Shown here: piece by piece, positions 15,715 to 24,761 of the stretch
How the letters are laid out: each line of letters opens with the position of its first letter
Numbering within the stretch: position 1 is the stretch's first letter
Notes under the pieces: model-generated
Databases searched by the model: none
What the model was told of the DNA's origin: nothing
The model's input: the letters and a program-made list of their open reading frames with translations, nothing else
Program-made: the position numbers and the translations under genes
NCBI GenBank assembly: GCA_025055575.1
Contig: JANWWP010000023.1
Span: forward strand, 1-64,000
Source of the DNA: Flavobacteriales bacterium
Lineage (GTDB): Bacteria > Bacteroidota > Bacteroidia > CAIKAF01
DNA: 64,000 nucleotides
Reading direction: 5' to 3'

Positions 15715-16905
15715 TTATCGAAGAACACCCAGGCGTCGGCCCACTTTAATAAAAGCTTCGGCCGCTTTGTGGATTTGCTCCTCTGTGTGGGCTGCGGACA
15801 ACTGTACCCGGATGCGGGCTTCTCCCTTTGGAACGACCGGATAGAAAAAACCAATGACGTAAATGCCTTCTTCCAGCAGGGCATCGGCCATTTTTTGAGA
15901 AAGTACGGCATCGTAGAGCATCACAGGTACAATGGCAGAATCTCCGGGTTTCAAATCAAAGCCGGCCTCTGTCATCAATTGACGAAACAGCCGGGCGTTG
16001 CCCATCACGCGATCCCTCAGTTCGGTGGACTCGCTGAGCATCCGGAACACCTCTAAAGAGGCTCCCACAATTACAGGGGACAAGGCGTTGCTGAACAAAT
16101 AAGGCCGCGATCTCTGGCGCAGCATGTCTATGATTTCCTTGCGCCCGGTGGTGAACCCTCCCATAGCCCCACCCAGACTTTTACCCAGCGTTCCAGTGAA
16201 AATATCCACCTTATCCCGAAGCCCGTAATATTCCTGAGTTCCCCGGCCGGTGGGCCCAATGAAACCGGTGGCATGGCACTCATCCACCATCACGAGGGCA
16301 TCATATTTTTCAGCCAGTTGTGTGATGATGTCCAACCGTGCCAGATCCCCATCCATGGAAAACACACCGTCCGTAACAATGATGCGAAACCGCTGGGCCT
16401 GCGCCTGCCGCAGGCAATCCTCCAACGCCTCCATGTTGCTGTGGGCATAGCGGTAACGTTTGGCCTTACACAGCCGGATGCCATCTATGATGGAAGCGTG
16501 GTTGAGGGCATCCGATATAATAGCATCTTCCTCCGTGAAAAGGGGTTCAAACACTCCCCCATTGGCATCAAATGCCGCGGCATAGAGAATGGTATCCTCG
16601 GTCTCAAAAAACCGTGCAATAGCTTCTTCCAATTCTTTATGGATGTCCTGAGTGCCACAGATAAAGCGTACAGAACTCATTCCATACCCCCGCTCATCTA
16701 AAGCGCGATGGGCGGCCGCTACCACCCGGGGATGGCTGGAGAGGCCCAAATAATTGTTGGCACAAAAATTTAGCACACGTTTGCCATGGACTAAAATTTC
16801 TGCGCCTTGCGGGCTTTCGATGATGCGCTCCGATTTGTACAGCCCGGCCTCGCGAATGGCCTGGAGCTCTTTTCTGAGATGTTCCCGTAGGGATGTGTAG
16901 GCCAT
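15715..16905 (-). CDS. kbl: Glycine C-acetyltransferase (2-amino-3-ketobutyrate CoA ligase)
   Basis: 396 residues from ATG 16905 (MAYTSLREHL; the longer frame adds only six residues). PLP-dependent alpha-oxoamine synthase that interconverts glycine plus acetyl-CoA with 2-amino-3-ketobutyrate in threonine breakdown. Motifs: NFCANNYLGLSSHPRV, MSSVRFICGTQDIHKELE, VMVDECHATGFIGPTGRGT and the PLP lysine in TGTLGKSLGGAMGG. These fit Kbl better than BioF or HemA, notably RFICGTQDIHKELE. No threonine dehydrogenase gene is next to it in this window. Confidence 0.93.
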   Translation of the reverse strand: MAYTSLREHLRKELQAIREAGLYKSERIIESPQGAEILVHGKRVLNFCANNYLGLSSHPRVVAAAHRALDERGYGMSSVRFICGTQDIHKELEEAIARFFETEDTILYAAAFDANGGVFEPLFTEEDAIISDALNHASIIDGIRLCKAKRYRYAHSNMEALEDCLRQAQAQRFRIIVTDGVFSMDGDLARLDIITQLAEKYDALVMVDECHATGFIGPTGRGTQEYYGLRDKVDIFTGTLGKSLGGAMGGFTTGRKEIIDMLRQRSRPYLFSNALSPVIVGASLEVFRMLSESTELRDRVMGNARLFRQLMTEAGFDLKPGDSAIVPVMLYDAVLSQKMADALLEEGIYVIGFFYPVVPKGEARIRVQLSAAHTEEQIHKAAEAFIKVGRRLGVLR

Positions 16906-17043
16906 ATTATATCTGCGCCTCAATATTACGGCTTTTGTCCGGAAAACTTAGGACATAAAAACTTTGAATTTGATGGCTTGAGGCACCTGGATAGTACGGA
17001 AGGATATGGAAAATAATTCATACCCTTGCACCGCTCCATACCT

Positions 17044-17748
17044 TTAAAGGGGAAGACTTCCAGTGCGCAGAACATAGCCTTCGTTATGAATATTGTACAG
17101 GGAAATTTCGGGATCTTGAGCCAGATATTTGCGCAGCCGGGTGATGTACACGTCCATACTTCGCGCGGCCTGAGGGGAAGTATCGCCCCAAAGCTGTTGC
17201 AAAATTTCTGATCTCCGGCACACCTGGTTGGGCCGACGGGCTAAGAATGTCAACAAATCATTTTCACGCGGGGAAAGCTGAAACTGCCGTTGACCACACT
17301 GAAGCAAACGCTGCCGGGTGTCCAGCACACTCCTTCCGAAACGAATCAACTCTTCCATGGGGCTTTTTTCCGGCATGCGCGCGCGGGTTAAGACGGCCTG
17401 TATTTTTAACAACAGCAGTTCGCTGTCGAAGGGTTTTATAATATAATCGTCGGCCCCCAGCCTGAAGCCGGTTTTCTGGTCCTCCATGAGGCTCCGAGCC
17501 GTCAAGAACAAGGCCGGCGCCTGGGGATACTTCTGCCGCAGGATTTTCAGGATATCAAACCCATCCATATCCGGCAGCATGATATCCAATATGGTCAGAT
17601 CGGGTCGGGCTGCCTCAAGGGCATGAAGCGCTTCACCGCCTGTGCGGGCCCATTGAACCCTAAAGCCATTCAGACCGAGATAATCCGTGAGCAACTGACC
17701 CAGGACTTCGTCGTCTTCCACCAGCAACAAGGCGCCTTTTGAATCCAT
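17044..17748 (-). CDS. OmpR/PhoB-type response regulator
   Basis: 234 residues from ATG 17748 (MDSKGALLLVEDDE). Receiver domain with acidic pair EDD, phospho-acceptor Asp in LTILDIMLPDMDG, Thr in LFLTARS and Lys in IIKPFDSE, followed by a winged-helix DNA-binding domain (FQLSPRENDLLTFLARRPNQVCRR ... SMDVYITRLRKYLAQDP, read in pieces). No histidine kinase gene is adjacent, so its partner is elsewhere. It stands alone between kbl and the divergent hydroxylase gene. Confidence 0.93.
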   Translation of the reverse strand: MDSKGALLLVEDDEVLGQLLTDYLGLNGFRVQWARTGGEALHALEAARPDLTILDIMLPDMDGFDILKILRQKYPQAPALFLTARSLMEDQKTGFRLGADDYIIKPFDSELLLLKIQAVLTRARMPEKSPMEELIRFGRSVLDTRQRLLQCGQRQFQLSPRENDLLTFLARRPNQVCRRSEILQQLWGDTSPQAARSMDVYITRLRKYLAQDPEISLYNIHNEGYVLRTGSLPL

Positions 17749-17826
17749 TGAAGCCACAATATTAATCAAGGCGTTAGGCAGGAAACCCCGAATGTCTTCG
17801 CATCCACAAAGAGATTTTGTCTATCC

Positions 17827-17851
17827 TTTGTTGGGAGCTGGGTTATATTTG
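17827..17851 (+). promoter_or_regulatory. -7 box TATATTTG before the sterol desaturase-family gene
   Basis: TATATTTG at 17844-17851 is an exact -7 match. TTTG occurs at 17827-17830 (13 bp spacer, short) and at 17816-17819 (24 bp spacer, long), so the -33 assignment is unsure. The box lies 20 bp before the chosen TTG start. Confidence 0.5.
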
Positions 17852-17871
17852 CCCTCCGTAAATTTTAAAAA

Positions 17872-18813
17872 TTGATTCAAGCTGGCATTTTTGGCGCACC
17901 GCCCATCACCTGGACCGATCTTGAACGGATGGATGCCGAAGCCCCGCAGTTGATCGTATGGAGTGTCCCCATCATGTTATTTTTTACGGGTTTGGAATAT
18001 TACCTGGCCTGGCGCGAAAACAGGGACACCTACAACAACAGGGAACTTTTGGGGTCTATTCTGGTGGGCCTGGGGAATTTGCTCAGCAACTTCCTGACTA
18101 AGATAGTCCTTTTTGCCATGGTGATCCTTATTTACAATCTTATTCCATGGCGCATGGAATTCCGTTGGTGGCTGTTTTTTCCCTGCTATATACTGCAGGA
18201 TTTTTGTTCCTACTGGGCCCACCGCATTTCGCATGAACAACGTATTTGGTGGGCTACCCACGTCACCCATCACAGTGGCAACCATTACAATCTGGCTGTT
18301 TCTTTTCGCTTGTCCTGGATTCAACAGTTTAAAATCCTTTTTTTCATACCCGTAGTCTTGGCCGGTTTCCATCCGGCGGTCTTTTTTGTTGTCAACCAAA
18401 TTGCAGTGCTGTTTCAATTTTGGGTTCATACGGAGTACATTGGAAAACTACATCCTATCATTGAATACATTTTTGCCACACCGAGTAACCACAGAGTGCA
18501 CCACGGCACGCAGGAAAAGTATCTGGACAAAAACTACGGCGCCACATTCATCATCTGGGACCGTATGTTTGGCACTTTTCAACCCGAAGAGGAAAGGCCT
18601 AAGTATGGTTTGACTACGCCCATACCCTACAGCGCCAATCCTTTTTTCCTGAATTTTCATGAATTACGAGATATTATTCGGGATGTGCGCCGAGCTAAAA
18701 CCTGGCGCGAAAAGATCTGGTATTTATTTGGCAGTCCTATGAAGATTGCCCAGGAGAAAAAGCAAAAGACTGCGGAAAAAACTTTGGATAAAGTTCCCGC
18801 GGAAACGACCTGA
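17872..18813 (+). CDS. Sterol desaturase / fatty acid hydroxylase superfamily membrane protein
   Basis: 313 residues with TTG start at 17872, 20 bp after the -7 box; ATG at 17929 is an alternative that trims 19 residues. The di-iron histidine boxes are complete: HRISH, HVTHHSGNH and NHRVHHG, with a distal His in HTEYIGKLHP. Four or more hydrophobic helices surround them. Members hydroxylate or desaturate sterols, carotenoids, ether lipids or fatty acids; the substrate here is unknown. The tail after the catalytic part is basic and Lys-rich. It precedes folA by 11 bp. Confidence 0.9.
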   Translation: MIQAGIFGAPPITWTDLERMDAEAPQLIVWSVPIMLFFTGLEYYLAWRENRDTYNNRELLGSILVGLGNLLSNFLTKIVLFAMVILIYNLIPWRMEFRWWLFFPCYILQDFCSYWAHRISHEQRIWWATHVTHHSGNHYNLAVSFRLSWIQQFKILFFIPVVLAGFHPAVFFVVNQIAVLFQFWVHTEYIGKLHPIIEYIFATPSNHRVHHGTQEKYLDKNYGATFIIWDRMFGTFQPEEERPKYGLTTPIPYSANPFFLNFHELRDIIRDVRRAKTWREKIWYLFGSPMKIAQEKKQKTAEKTLDKVPAETT

Positions 18814-18824
18814 AAAAAGCCATT

Positions 18825-19313
18825 ATGGGGCGCCTTATTATCATCGCTGCCGTGGCAGAAAACGGTGTCATTGGGTTTCAAGGAAAAATTCCCTGGCACA
18901 TTCCGGAGGATTTAAAACGCTTCAGAAGGCTCACCTGGGGGCATCCGGTCCTGATGGGCCGCCGCACATTTGAATCCTTGAACTCCAGGCCGCTTCCGGG
19001 CCGGAGAAACATTATCCTGACCCAGCAAAAATTTTCACATGTGGAGACGGCCGACTCATTGGAATCAGCACTCAGCCTTCTTTCCGATTCGGAGAAAATT
19101 TTTGTAATTGGCGGCAGCAGAATTTATGCTGAGGCCCTGCCCATGGCCCATCGCTTAGAAATAACCCACGTCCACTGGGAAGGGGCAGGAGATACCTTTT
19201 TCCCTACGCATGGTTGTAAGGATTTCACGTTATTGGCCTCCATTCATTTCCCACCCCATCCGGATGAAAAAAAATTGTCTTATTCCTTTGCTTCCTATGA
19301 AAGAAAGTGGTAA
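18825..19313 (+). CDS. folA: Dihydrofolate reductase
   Basis: 162 residues, typical length. Reduces dihydrofolate to tetrahydrofolate with NADPH. Motifs: IIIAAVAENGVIGFQGKIPWHIPEDLKRF (substrate and Met20-loop region, read in two parts), HPVLMGRRTFESL, LPGRRNIILT and FVIGGSRIYAEALP. The catalytic acid is Glu in IPEDLKRF (position equivalent to E. coli Asp27, here shown as PEDL). It is in a two-gene operon behind the hydroxylase; thymidylate synthase is not next to it. Confidence 0.95.
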   Translation: MGRLIIIAAVAENGVIGFQGKIPWHIPEDLKRFRRLTWGHPVLMGRRTFESLNSRPLPGRRNIILTQQKFSHVETADSLESALSLLSDSEKIFVIGGSRIYAEALPMAHRLEITHVHWEGAGDTFFPTHGCKDFTLLASIHFPPHPDEKKLSYSFASYERKW

Positions 19314-19355
19314 ATATTTTTACCTAAACGGAAGCTTTTGAAGTTGAAATCAAGG

Positions 19356-19877
19356 TTAGGAGGCCTGATGTCCGGGAATAAAGTTGTGGGGTTTGAAGCC
19401 GGTATCGTTCAAGATGCGGGCATTTTCGGCCACTGCCCTTAAATAAAACAAACCTTTTCTATAAGCATACCGGGTGTTTTCAGTCGTGCTCCAAGTAAAA
19501 CCCACAACCCCATAAATTTTGCAGTCTTTAAATTCCGGAAAAGACTTTGTAAAAATTTGAAGTGTGTTAAGAAAGTAATCCACATCTTTTTTAACCAGAG
19601 TGGTTTTCACTTTTACCACCACCACTTCTTCGCCGTTTTTTGCGAGAAGGTCTATTTCATGCGCATAGCGGTCCAATATTTGAAGTTGTCCGGATGAAAT
19701 ACGAGTAACGTTAATTCCCCGCCCGCGAAGAACTCTTAAAAGTTCCCCTTCCACCAAGGCTATGGTGCGTTTGCCCCATGGACCCATAAATAAATCTTCA
19801 AGTTTTCTAGATTTCCGGTCAGTTTCATTAAATCGAAGCGCCGTTTCCTGAAATTTGCGATCCGTCTCCTGAAACAT
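19356..19877 (-). CDS. DUF3782-like PD-(D/E)XK-fold protein with altered catalytic site
   Basis: 173 residues. The N-terminus has repeated FQETDRKF / RFNETDRK heptad-like units, a short coiled coil typical of this family. The rest matches the restriction-endonuclease-like fold: RISSGQLQILDRYAHEIDLL provides the Asp, and the strand that normally carries ExK reads VVVVKVKTTL, so the acidic residue is Lys. The family has no proven function; members expand in cyanobacteria and some Bacteroidota. With the altered site, cleavage activity is doubtful. It is a lone gene convergent with folA. Confidence 0.65.
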   Translation of the reverse strand: MFQETDRKFQETALRFNETDRKSRKLEDLFMGPWGKRTIALVEGELLRVLRGRGINVTRISSGQLQILDRYAHEIDLLAKNGEEVVVVKVKTTLVKKDVDYFLNTLQIFTKSFPEFKDCKIYGVVGFTWSTTENTRYAYRKGLFYLRAVAENARILNDTGFKPHNFIPGHQAS

Positions 19878-19967
19878 GAGCCAGACCTTTTCAAAGCTAA
19901 GCTTTTCTTAATTGGACAGCACCGGATTTTTTTCTCTGCAGAAATTTAATTAAAAAATTTTCTGAAA

Positions 19968-20510
19968 TCAGGTAGCCAATGGTCTAAAAGCAGAAGTCTT
20001 AAAAATCGGAACAGCGCTGCAAGCCTCCCCATACATTAAATTTTTTACCCAGGGCATCACATACCATGTGATCCGGGAATACAGCCTTGCCGCAGAGGCG
20101 AGATTCCCACATCCGGCGATGATGAGACTTTTTCCCTGGATTTTTTCAGGAGGAAAGGCACGGCAAAACCGATCAAAAACGATATCGGCCTCATCCTCGG
20201 AACGCACCGGCTTGATAAAAACATTTTCTGCAACACCCTGAAGCCGCGATGCCAGCAACATCCATACCCAGGATTGTACCAGGGTGTCTAAATCGTTGTG
20301 AAGCACCGCAATTTTATCTTTAAAATTCTGGAATTCGAACTTCTTTAACGCTTCGCGAAAAACTTTCTCCCGGATAATGGGCTCACCTTGCGTGAAGGCA
20401 GAAATCGGGAGTTCCATCCAATCGGCCGGGGAAGGAATAAATTTTTTGAGTTGGACAGAAATTATACCTGATTCTGCCACACGGTTCCGAACACCCGCAT
20501 CAAGGCTCAT
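19968..20510 (-). CDS. DUF2480 family protein
   Basis: 180-residue cytoplasmic protein recognised from the Bacteroidota DUF2480 family by its opening NRVAESGIISVQLKKF, by PIIREKVFREALKKFEFQNF, by SWVWMLLASRLQ and by the end NLMYGEACSAVPIFK. The CG in IIAGCGNL and the Cys in GEACS are conserved in the family as I remember it. Its function is not known. It lies three bases after the recQ gene in the same direction, so they form one transcript. Confidence 0.85.
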   Translation of the reverse strand: MSLDAGVRNRVAESGIISVQLKKFIPSPADWMELPISAFTQGEPIIREKVFREALKKFEFQNFKDKIAVLHNDLDTLVQSWVWMLLASRLQGVAENVFIKPVRSEDEADIVFDRFCRAFPPEKIQGKSLIIAGCGNLASAARLYSRITWYVMPWVKNLMYGEACSAVPIFKTSAFRPLAT

Positions 20511-20513
20511 GAC

Positions 20514-22718
20514 TTAGTTGCCTAAATCCGAAATAAACTTAATCCGGGCTAATCTAAGTTCTTCCTCCGAATACACATCCTCGTATTCTTCCAACACTTT
20601 ATCCAGGGAAGCGTTTTCGCTGTTTCTTAAAATATCAAAAATTTCTTCTATATCGTGGTCATCAAAAACGGTGCCCACGTAATAATTCAGATCGAGCTTG
20701 GTACCTGAATTCACGATGGACTCCAGCTCATCCAAAATTTCGGACATTTCCACCCCTTTCATCCGGGCCATTTCATCTAACGGGGTTTTACGATCCACCG
20801 CCTGGATGATGGATACTTTTAAACCCGACTTGTTGGCCACTGTGCGCACCACCATGTCCTGCGGCCTTTCAATTTCATTTTCCTCCACATATTTCCGGAT
20901 CAAGTCCAGGAATGCCTCACCGAATTTCTGAGCCTTTCCTTCCCCGACACCTGTTATTTCTTTGAGCTCATCCATCGTGATGGGATATCGGGTGGCCATT
21001 TCTTCCAGGGAAGGATCCTGAAAAATGACGAAAGGCGGAAGATTTTTTTCTTTAGCGATTTTTTTCCGCAAATCGCGCAGAAGGCTGATTAGGGTCTGAT
21101 CCAAGGCGCCGCCGCCTTTTTGATTCATCACCACTTCTCCATCGTCGTCGGCATCCCCGCTCATGTCCCTTTCCCGGGTGAACATGATGCTGTAAGGTTT
21201 CTCAAGGAAATTCCGGCCTTTGTCGCTCAGTTGGAGGGTTCCGTATTGCTCGATGTTTTTCACCAGAAAATCATTAACCAATGCCTGCCGTATGACGGAA
21301 TCCCAGAAAATCTCTCCTTCGTCCTTGCCCTCGCCAAACTCCTCCAGTTTATCGTGTTTATATTGCTTAACGGTATTGGAAAAGTTCCCCACCAGCACAT
21401 CCACAATGTGCTTGGCTTTGAATTGCTCCTTGGTGACCAGGATGGTGCGCAATACCATTTCCAGGGGCTCTTTGGCGTCGTATTTTTCCTTTGGAAATTT
21501 ACAGTTGTCGCACCACTGTGTTTTTCCGCAAGGCCCTTCATCAAAATTTTCTCCGAAGTAATGCAGGAGCATTTTACGACGACAGGTTGTAGTTTCAGCG
21601 TAAGCCACCACTTCGGTCATCAACAACTTATTGATTTCTTGCTCCGCTACCGGCTTGCCGCTGAGGAGTTTCATCAGCTTTAGGATGTCATCATAACTGT
21701 AAAACGCCAGGCATATGCCCTCTCCGCCATCGCGGCCGGCACGTCCTGTTTCCTGGTAATAGCTTTCCAACGACTTGGGCATGTCGTGGTGGATAATGAA
21801 GCGCACATCGGGCTTGTCAATACCCATTCCAAAGGCGATGGTGGCCACAATCACCTCCACTTCCTCCATCAAAAACATATCTTGATTTCGGGTGCGGGTT
21901 TTGGCATCCATGCCGGCGTGGTAGGGCACGGCATTGATACCGTTCACCTGCAGGGTGGCGGCCAGTTCTTCCACTTTTTTCCGGCTTTGGCAGTAAATAA
22001 TGCCGCTCTTGCCGGAATGTTGTTTCACGAATTTGATGATTTCCTTCACCACATTGCGCTTAGGCCTCACTTCATAGTAGAGGTTGGGGCGGTTGAAGGA
22101 ATCCTTGAAAACCACAGCATCCTGCATTCCCAGATTTTTCAGGATGTCCATTTGCACTTTGGGGGTGGCCGTGGCCGTGAGGGCGATGATGGGCACGCGG
22201 TCTATGGCTTCAATGATGGGGCGCAGACGCCGGTATTCAGGGCGGAAATCATGCCCCCATTCCGAAATACAGTGGGCTTCATCAATTGCAAAAAAGGAAA
22301 TTTTGATACTGCGGAGAAATTCTACATTTTCATCCTTTGTGAGAGACTCGGGGGCCACATAAAGTATTTTCGTGATCCCTGCCACAATATCTTCTTTCAC
22401 TTTGTCGCGCTCGCCTTTGCTCAGGGAAGAATTGAAGAAATGGGCAACCCCTTCCCTGGATCCAAAAGCGCGGATGCTGTCCACCTGGTTTTTCATCAGG
22501 GCAATGAGCGGCGAGACGACGATGGCCGTACCTTCGGAAATGAGCGCCGGCAACTGGTAGCAGAGACTTTTACCGCCGCCGGTGGGCATAATCACAAATA
22601 CATCCGATCCGCCGAGCAGGGTGCGGATAATATCTTCCTGCCGGCCTTTGAAAGTATCAAATCCAAAAAAAGTCTTTAATTGTTGCTGAAGCTCCGTGCC
22701 TATCGCAGTAGTACTCAT
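20514..22718 (-). CDS. recQ: ATP-dependent DNA helicase RecQ
   Basis: 734 residues. 3'-5' helicase of recombination and fork repair. Domains in order: helicase core with Walker A MPTGGGKSLCYQLPAL, DEAH box IDEAHCISEWGHDFRPEY, motif VI QETGRAGRDG; zinc-binding domain with CRRKMLLHYFGE and CDNCKFP; winged-helix RQC region; HRDC domain (LRDLRKKIAKEKNLPPFVIF). A further C-terminal part of about 120 residues ends in acidic EEYEDVYSEEELRLARIKF, as is usual for Bacteroidota RecQ. It is followed directly by the DUF2480 gene. Confidence 0.97.
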   Translation of the reverse strand: MSTTAIGTELQQQLKTFFGFDTFKGRQEDIIRTLLGGSDVFVIMPTGGGKSLCYQLPALISEGTAIVVSPLIALMKNQVDSIRAFGSREGVAHFFNSSLSKGERDKVKEDIVAGITKILYVAPESLTKDENVEFLRSIKISFFAIDEAHCISEWGHDFRPEYRRLRPIIEAIDRVPIIALTATATPKVQMDILKNLGMQDAVVFKDSFNRPNLYYEVRPKRNVVKEIIKFVKQHSGKSGIIYCQSRKKVEELAATLQVNGINAVPYHAGMDAKTRTRNQDMFLMEEVEVIVATIAFGMGIDKPDVRFIIHHDMPKSLESYYQETGRAGRDGGEGICLAFYSYDDILKLMKLLSGKPVAEQEINKLLMTEVVAYAETTTCRRKMLLHYFGENFDEGPCGKTQWCDNCKFPKEKYDAKEPLEMVLRTILVTKEQFKAKHIVDVLVGNFSNTVKQYKHDKLEEFGEGKDEGEIFWDSVIRQALVNDFLVKNIEQYGTLQLSDKGRNFLEKPYSIMFTRERDMSGDADDDGEVVMNQKGGGALDQTLISLLRDLRKKIAKEKNLPPFVIFQDPSLEEMATRYPITMDELKEITGVGEGKAQKFGEAFLDLIRKYVEENEIERPQDMVVRTVANKSGLKVSIIQAVDRKTPLDEMARMKGVEMSEILDELESIVNSGTKLDLNYYVGTVFDDHDIEEIFDILRNSENASLDKVLEEYEDVYSEEELRLARIKFISDLGN

Positions 22719-22824
22719 CTTAGTTACAATTATACAAATAAAATTTCTAAAAGAAGGCTGTTTTTAAGCAAAAAATGAGGTATGCCTAACAATGCCTCCC
22801 CTCCTTATCAAAAATCAAACCAAA

Positions 22825-24099
22825 CTAACGCAGTTGCAAAGGTTGTAATATTTGCCCGCTGCACAACCCAAAGCCCAGACTTACATCCCCGCGGCTGGCG
22901 TAACCGCGGAAATGGATGGTGTCCCCGTCTTCCAAAAACCGTCGAAGGGAACCATCGGGCAAAGTGATGGGGGCCGTACCTTTCTGGGTCAGTTCGATAA
23001 GGCTGCCTTCGCCTCCTCTGTAAGGCGCGCTGATGGTGCCGGAGGCATAGATGTCCCCCACTTGAATGTTGCAACCGTTCACGGTGTGATGGGCCAGTTG
23101 CTGAGCTGCATTCCAATATAAATACCGCGTGTTTGAAACCGATATCAGCGCCGGTTCGGCGTTGGGGGCCTCCAGATACACATTTAATTCTATATCATAA
23201 TTAAGCGGACCTTGGGTACGCAGGTAAGGCAATACTTCCGGCTCTTGTGTAGGCCCCTCCGTGCGGAAAGGCTCCAAAGCCCCAGCGGTCACGATCCATG
23301 GCGAAATCGTGGAGCCAAAATTTTTTCCCAAAAAAGGCCCTAATGGCTGGTATTCCCACTTTTGGATGTCCCGTGCGCTCCAGTCATTGAATAGCACAAA
23401 ACCAAAAATGTAATCCCAGGCTTCATCCACCGGCACGGGATTTCCAAGGATGGTATCCTGCCCCACCACAAAAGCAAATTCCAATTCGATATCCAAGAGC
23501 CGCGTTGGCGAAAACACAGGCTTTTCAGCGCCTTCCGGCATCACCTGACCCCAGGGCCGCCGAATGGGCGTGCCAGACACCACAATGCTGGAAGCCCGGC
23601 CATGATAGCCGATGGGCATGTGCCGCCAGTTGGGCAACAAGGGCTCTCCCCCGGGCCGAAACATGCGACCCAGGTTGGTGGCGTGCTCCAAGGACGAATA
23701 GAAATCGGTGTAATTCGGAACCCTTACCGGAAGAGTCATCCGCACCTGATCCATAGGAATCATCCAGGGATATTTTCTTGAAAGTTCAGGATCAGAAGGG
23801 TTTTCCAGGGAAAGGTTCTGCTGCAGGGCATCCCTCACATTTTCTGCTACGGAACGCCCAAGCGCAATAAAATTATTAAGGTAGGGCTGTCCCAAAACCT
23901 TTTCCAGTTTTTCATCTTGTCCCAGCAGCCCCAGGCGGTATGCTTGTTCTAGATCCAGGGCATAATACCCAAAAGCTGACAATGCGCGCGGAGCGGTTTC
24001 ATTGGGCAAAACCCCGCAGCCGAAGGGAAAATTATGAAGCGTAAAATCGGCTTCACAAATGGCCTTTTGCCACAAAAATCTTTTTTCGCTGATGTCCAT
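22825..24099 (-). CDS. fahA: Fumarylacetoacetase
   Basis: 424 residues, full length. Hydrolyses fumarylacetoacetate to fumarate and acetoacetate, the last step of tyrosine catabolism. The N-terminal SH3-like domain starts DFTLHNFPFGCGVL; the C-terminal catalytic domain has MPIGYHGRASSIVVSGT, LDIELEFAFVVG (metal-binding glutamates), FGFVLFNDWSARDIQKWEY and LGKNFGSTISPWIVT. The end CNIQVGDIYASGTISAP is also typical. No other tyrosine pathway gene lies in the window; the gene stands alone between recQ and a DUF6134 gene. Confidence 0.96.
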   Translation of the reverse strand: MDISEKRFLWQKAICEADFTLHNFPFGCGVLPNETAPRALSAFGYYALDLEQAYRLGLLGQDEKLEKVLGQPYLNNFIALGRSVAENVRDALQQNLSLENPSDPELSRKYPWMIPMDQVRMTLPVRVPNYTDFYSSLEHATNLGRMFRPGGEPLLPNWRHMPIGYHGRASSIVVSGTPIRRPWGQVMPEGAEKPVFSPTRLLDIELEFAFVVGQDTILGNPVPVDEAWDYIFGFVLFNDWSARDIQKWEYQPLGPFLGKNFGSTISPWIVTAGALEPFRTEGPTQEPEVLPYLRTQGPLNYDIELNVYLEAPNAEPALISVSNTRYLYWNAAQQLAHHTVNGCNIQVGDIYASGTISAPYRGGEGSLIELTQKGTAPITLPDGSLRRFLEDGDTIHFRGYASRGDVSLGFGLCSGQILQPLQLR

Positions 24100-24125
24100 T
24101 CAATTCAGTGTATTTTTCAAAAGGA

Positions 24126-24761
24126 TTAATTCGTTGCTGGTTTGATCTGAGCCGTCCCAAGACTTCGCTTCACGGTCACGTCCTGCAATTCTCCATTAAG
24201 ATAAGTATAAATATTTAAATCCCCGCTGGGCAACCGGTATTGATAAACACCCGGCCTTGGCGAATATAATGGCACAAAACGACCGATTCGTTCGGTAAAA
24301 ATCCGGGGAGTATGGGGTTCCTCAAAGTAAAATTTCACAACAGAGAAATCGGCCTGTTCATCCACGGTGAATTTCTCTTTGTCTGTCTGCACCTGATACC
24401 GCTGCCCATCCCACACAGCGCTGGCATAAGCTTCCACCTCCCCATTGGTGATGACGCGAGCAAAAGAGGAAAGGAGTTTTCCATTCTTATAAGTGCTGCG
24501 CATCTCCACGCTGTTGCTGCGTTTCATAGCCAGAAACCCAGCTTCAGACCAGCTCGTCAGGTGGTAATACTCCACATTGCCATCCCTTTTACGTTCAATG
24601 GTCATAGAACCTACCTTGGAGCCCATAAAAAACACGTCATACAACTTTTTTTGTGCTCTTAATGTAAAAGGGTAAAAAGTCCATGCAAATAACAGCCCAG
24701 GAAAAAGAGCACAACGAATTATCCGACGGAAGATGAGCCGGCTATGAACGCCGCAGGACAA
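24126..24761 (-). CDS. DUF6134-like secreted protein
   Basis: About 211 residues. The frame has no ATG or GTG at a sensible place; TTG at 24761 gives a normal signal peptide (basic RLIFRRIIR, hydrophobic CALFPGLLFAWTFYPF, cut after LRAQ) and overlaps the end of the subtilase gene by 20 bp. The mature part reads YDVFFMGSKVGSMTIERK and later AVWDGQRYQVQTDKEK, the pattern I associate with DUF6134 proteins, which are beta-rich and of unknown function. Starting further upstream at 24866 would put over 100 bp inside the subtilase gene. Confidence 0.7.
   Translation of the reverse strand: MSCGVHSRLIFRRIIRCALFPGLLFAWTFYPFTLRAQKKLYDVFFMGSKVGSMTIERKRDGNVEYYHLTSWSEAGFLAMKRSNSVEMRSTYKNGKLLSSFARVITNGEVEAYASAVWDGQRYQVQTDKEKFTVDEQADFSVVKFYFEEPHTPRIFTERIGRFVPLYSPRPGVYQYRLPSGDLNIYTYLNGELQDVTVKRSLGTAQIKPATN

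Noticed and set aside
21786..22679. 297-codon plus-strand open frame
   Set aside because: Antisense of the recQ helicase core; His/Gly/Phe-rich product typical of an antisense frame.
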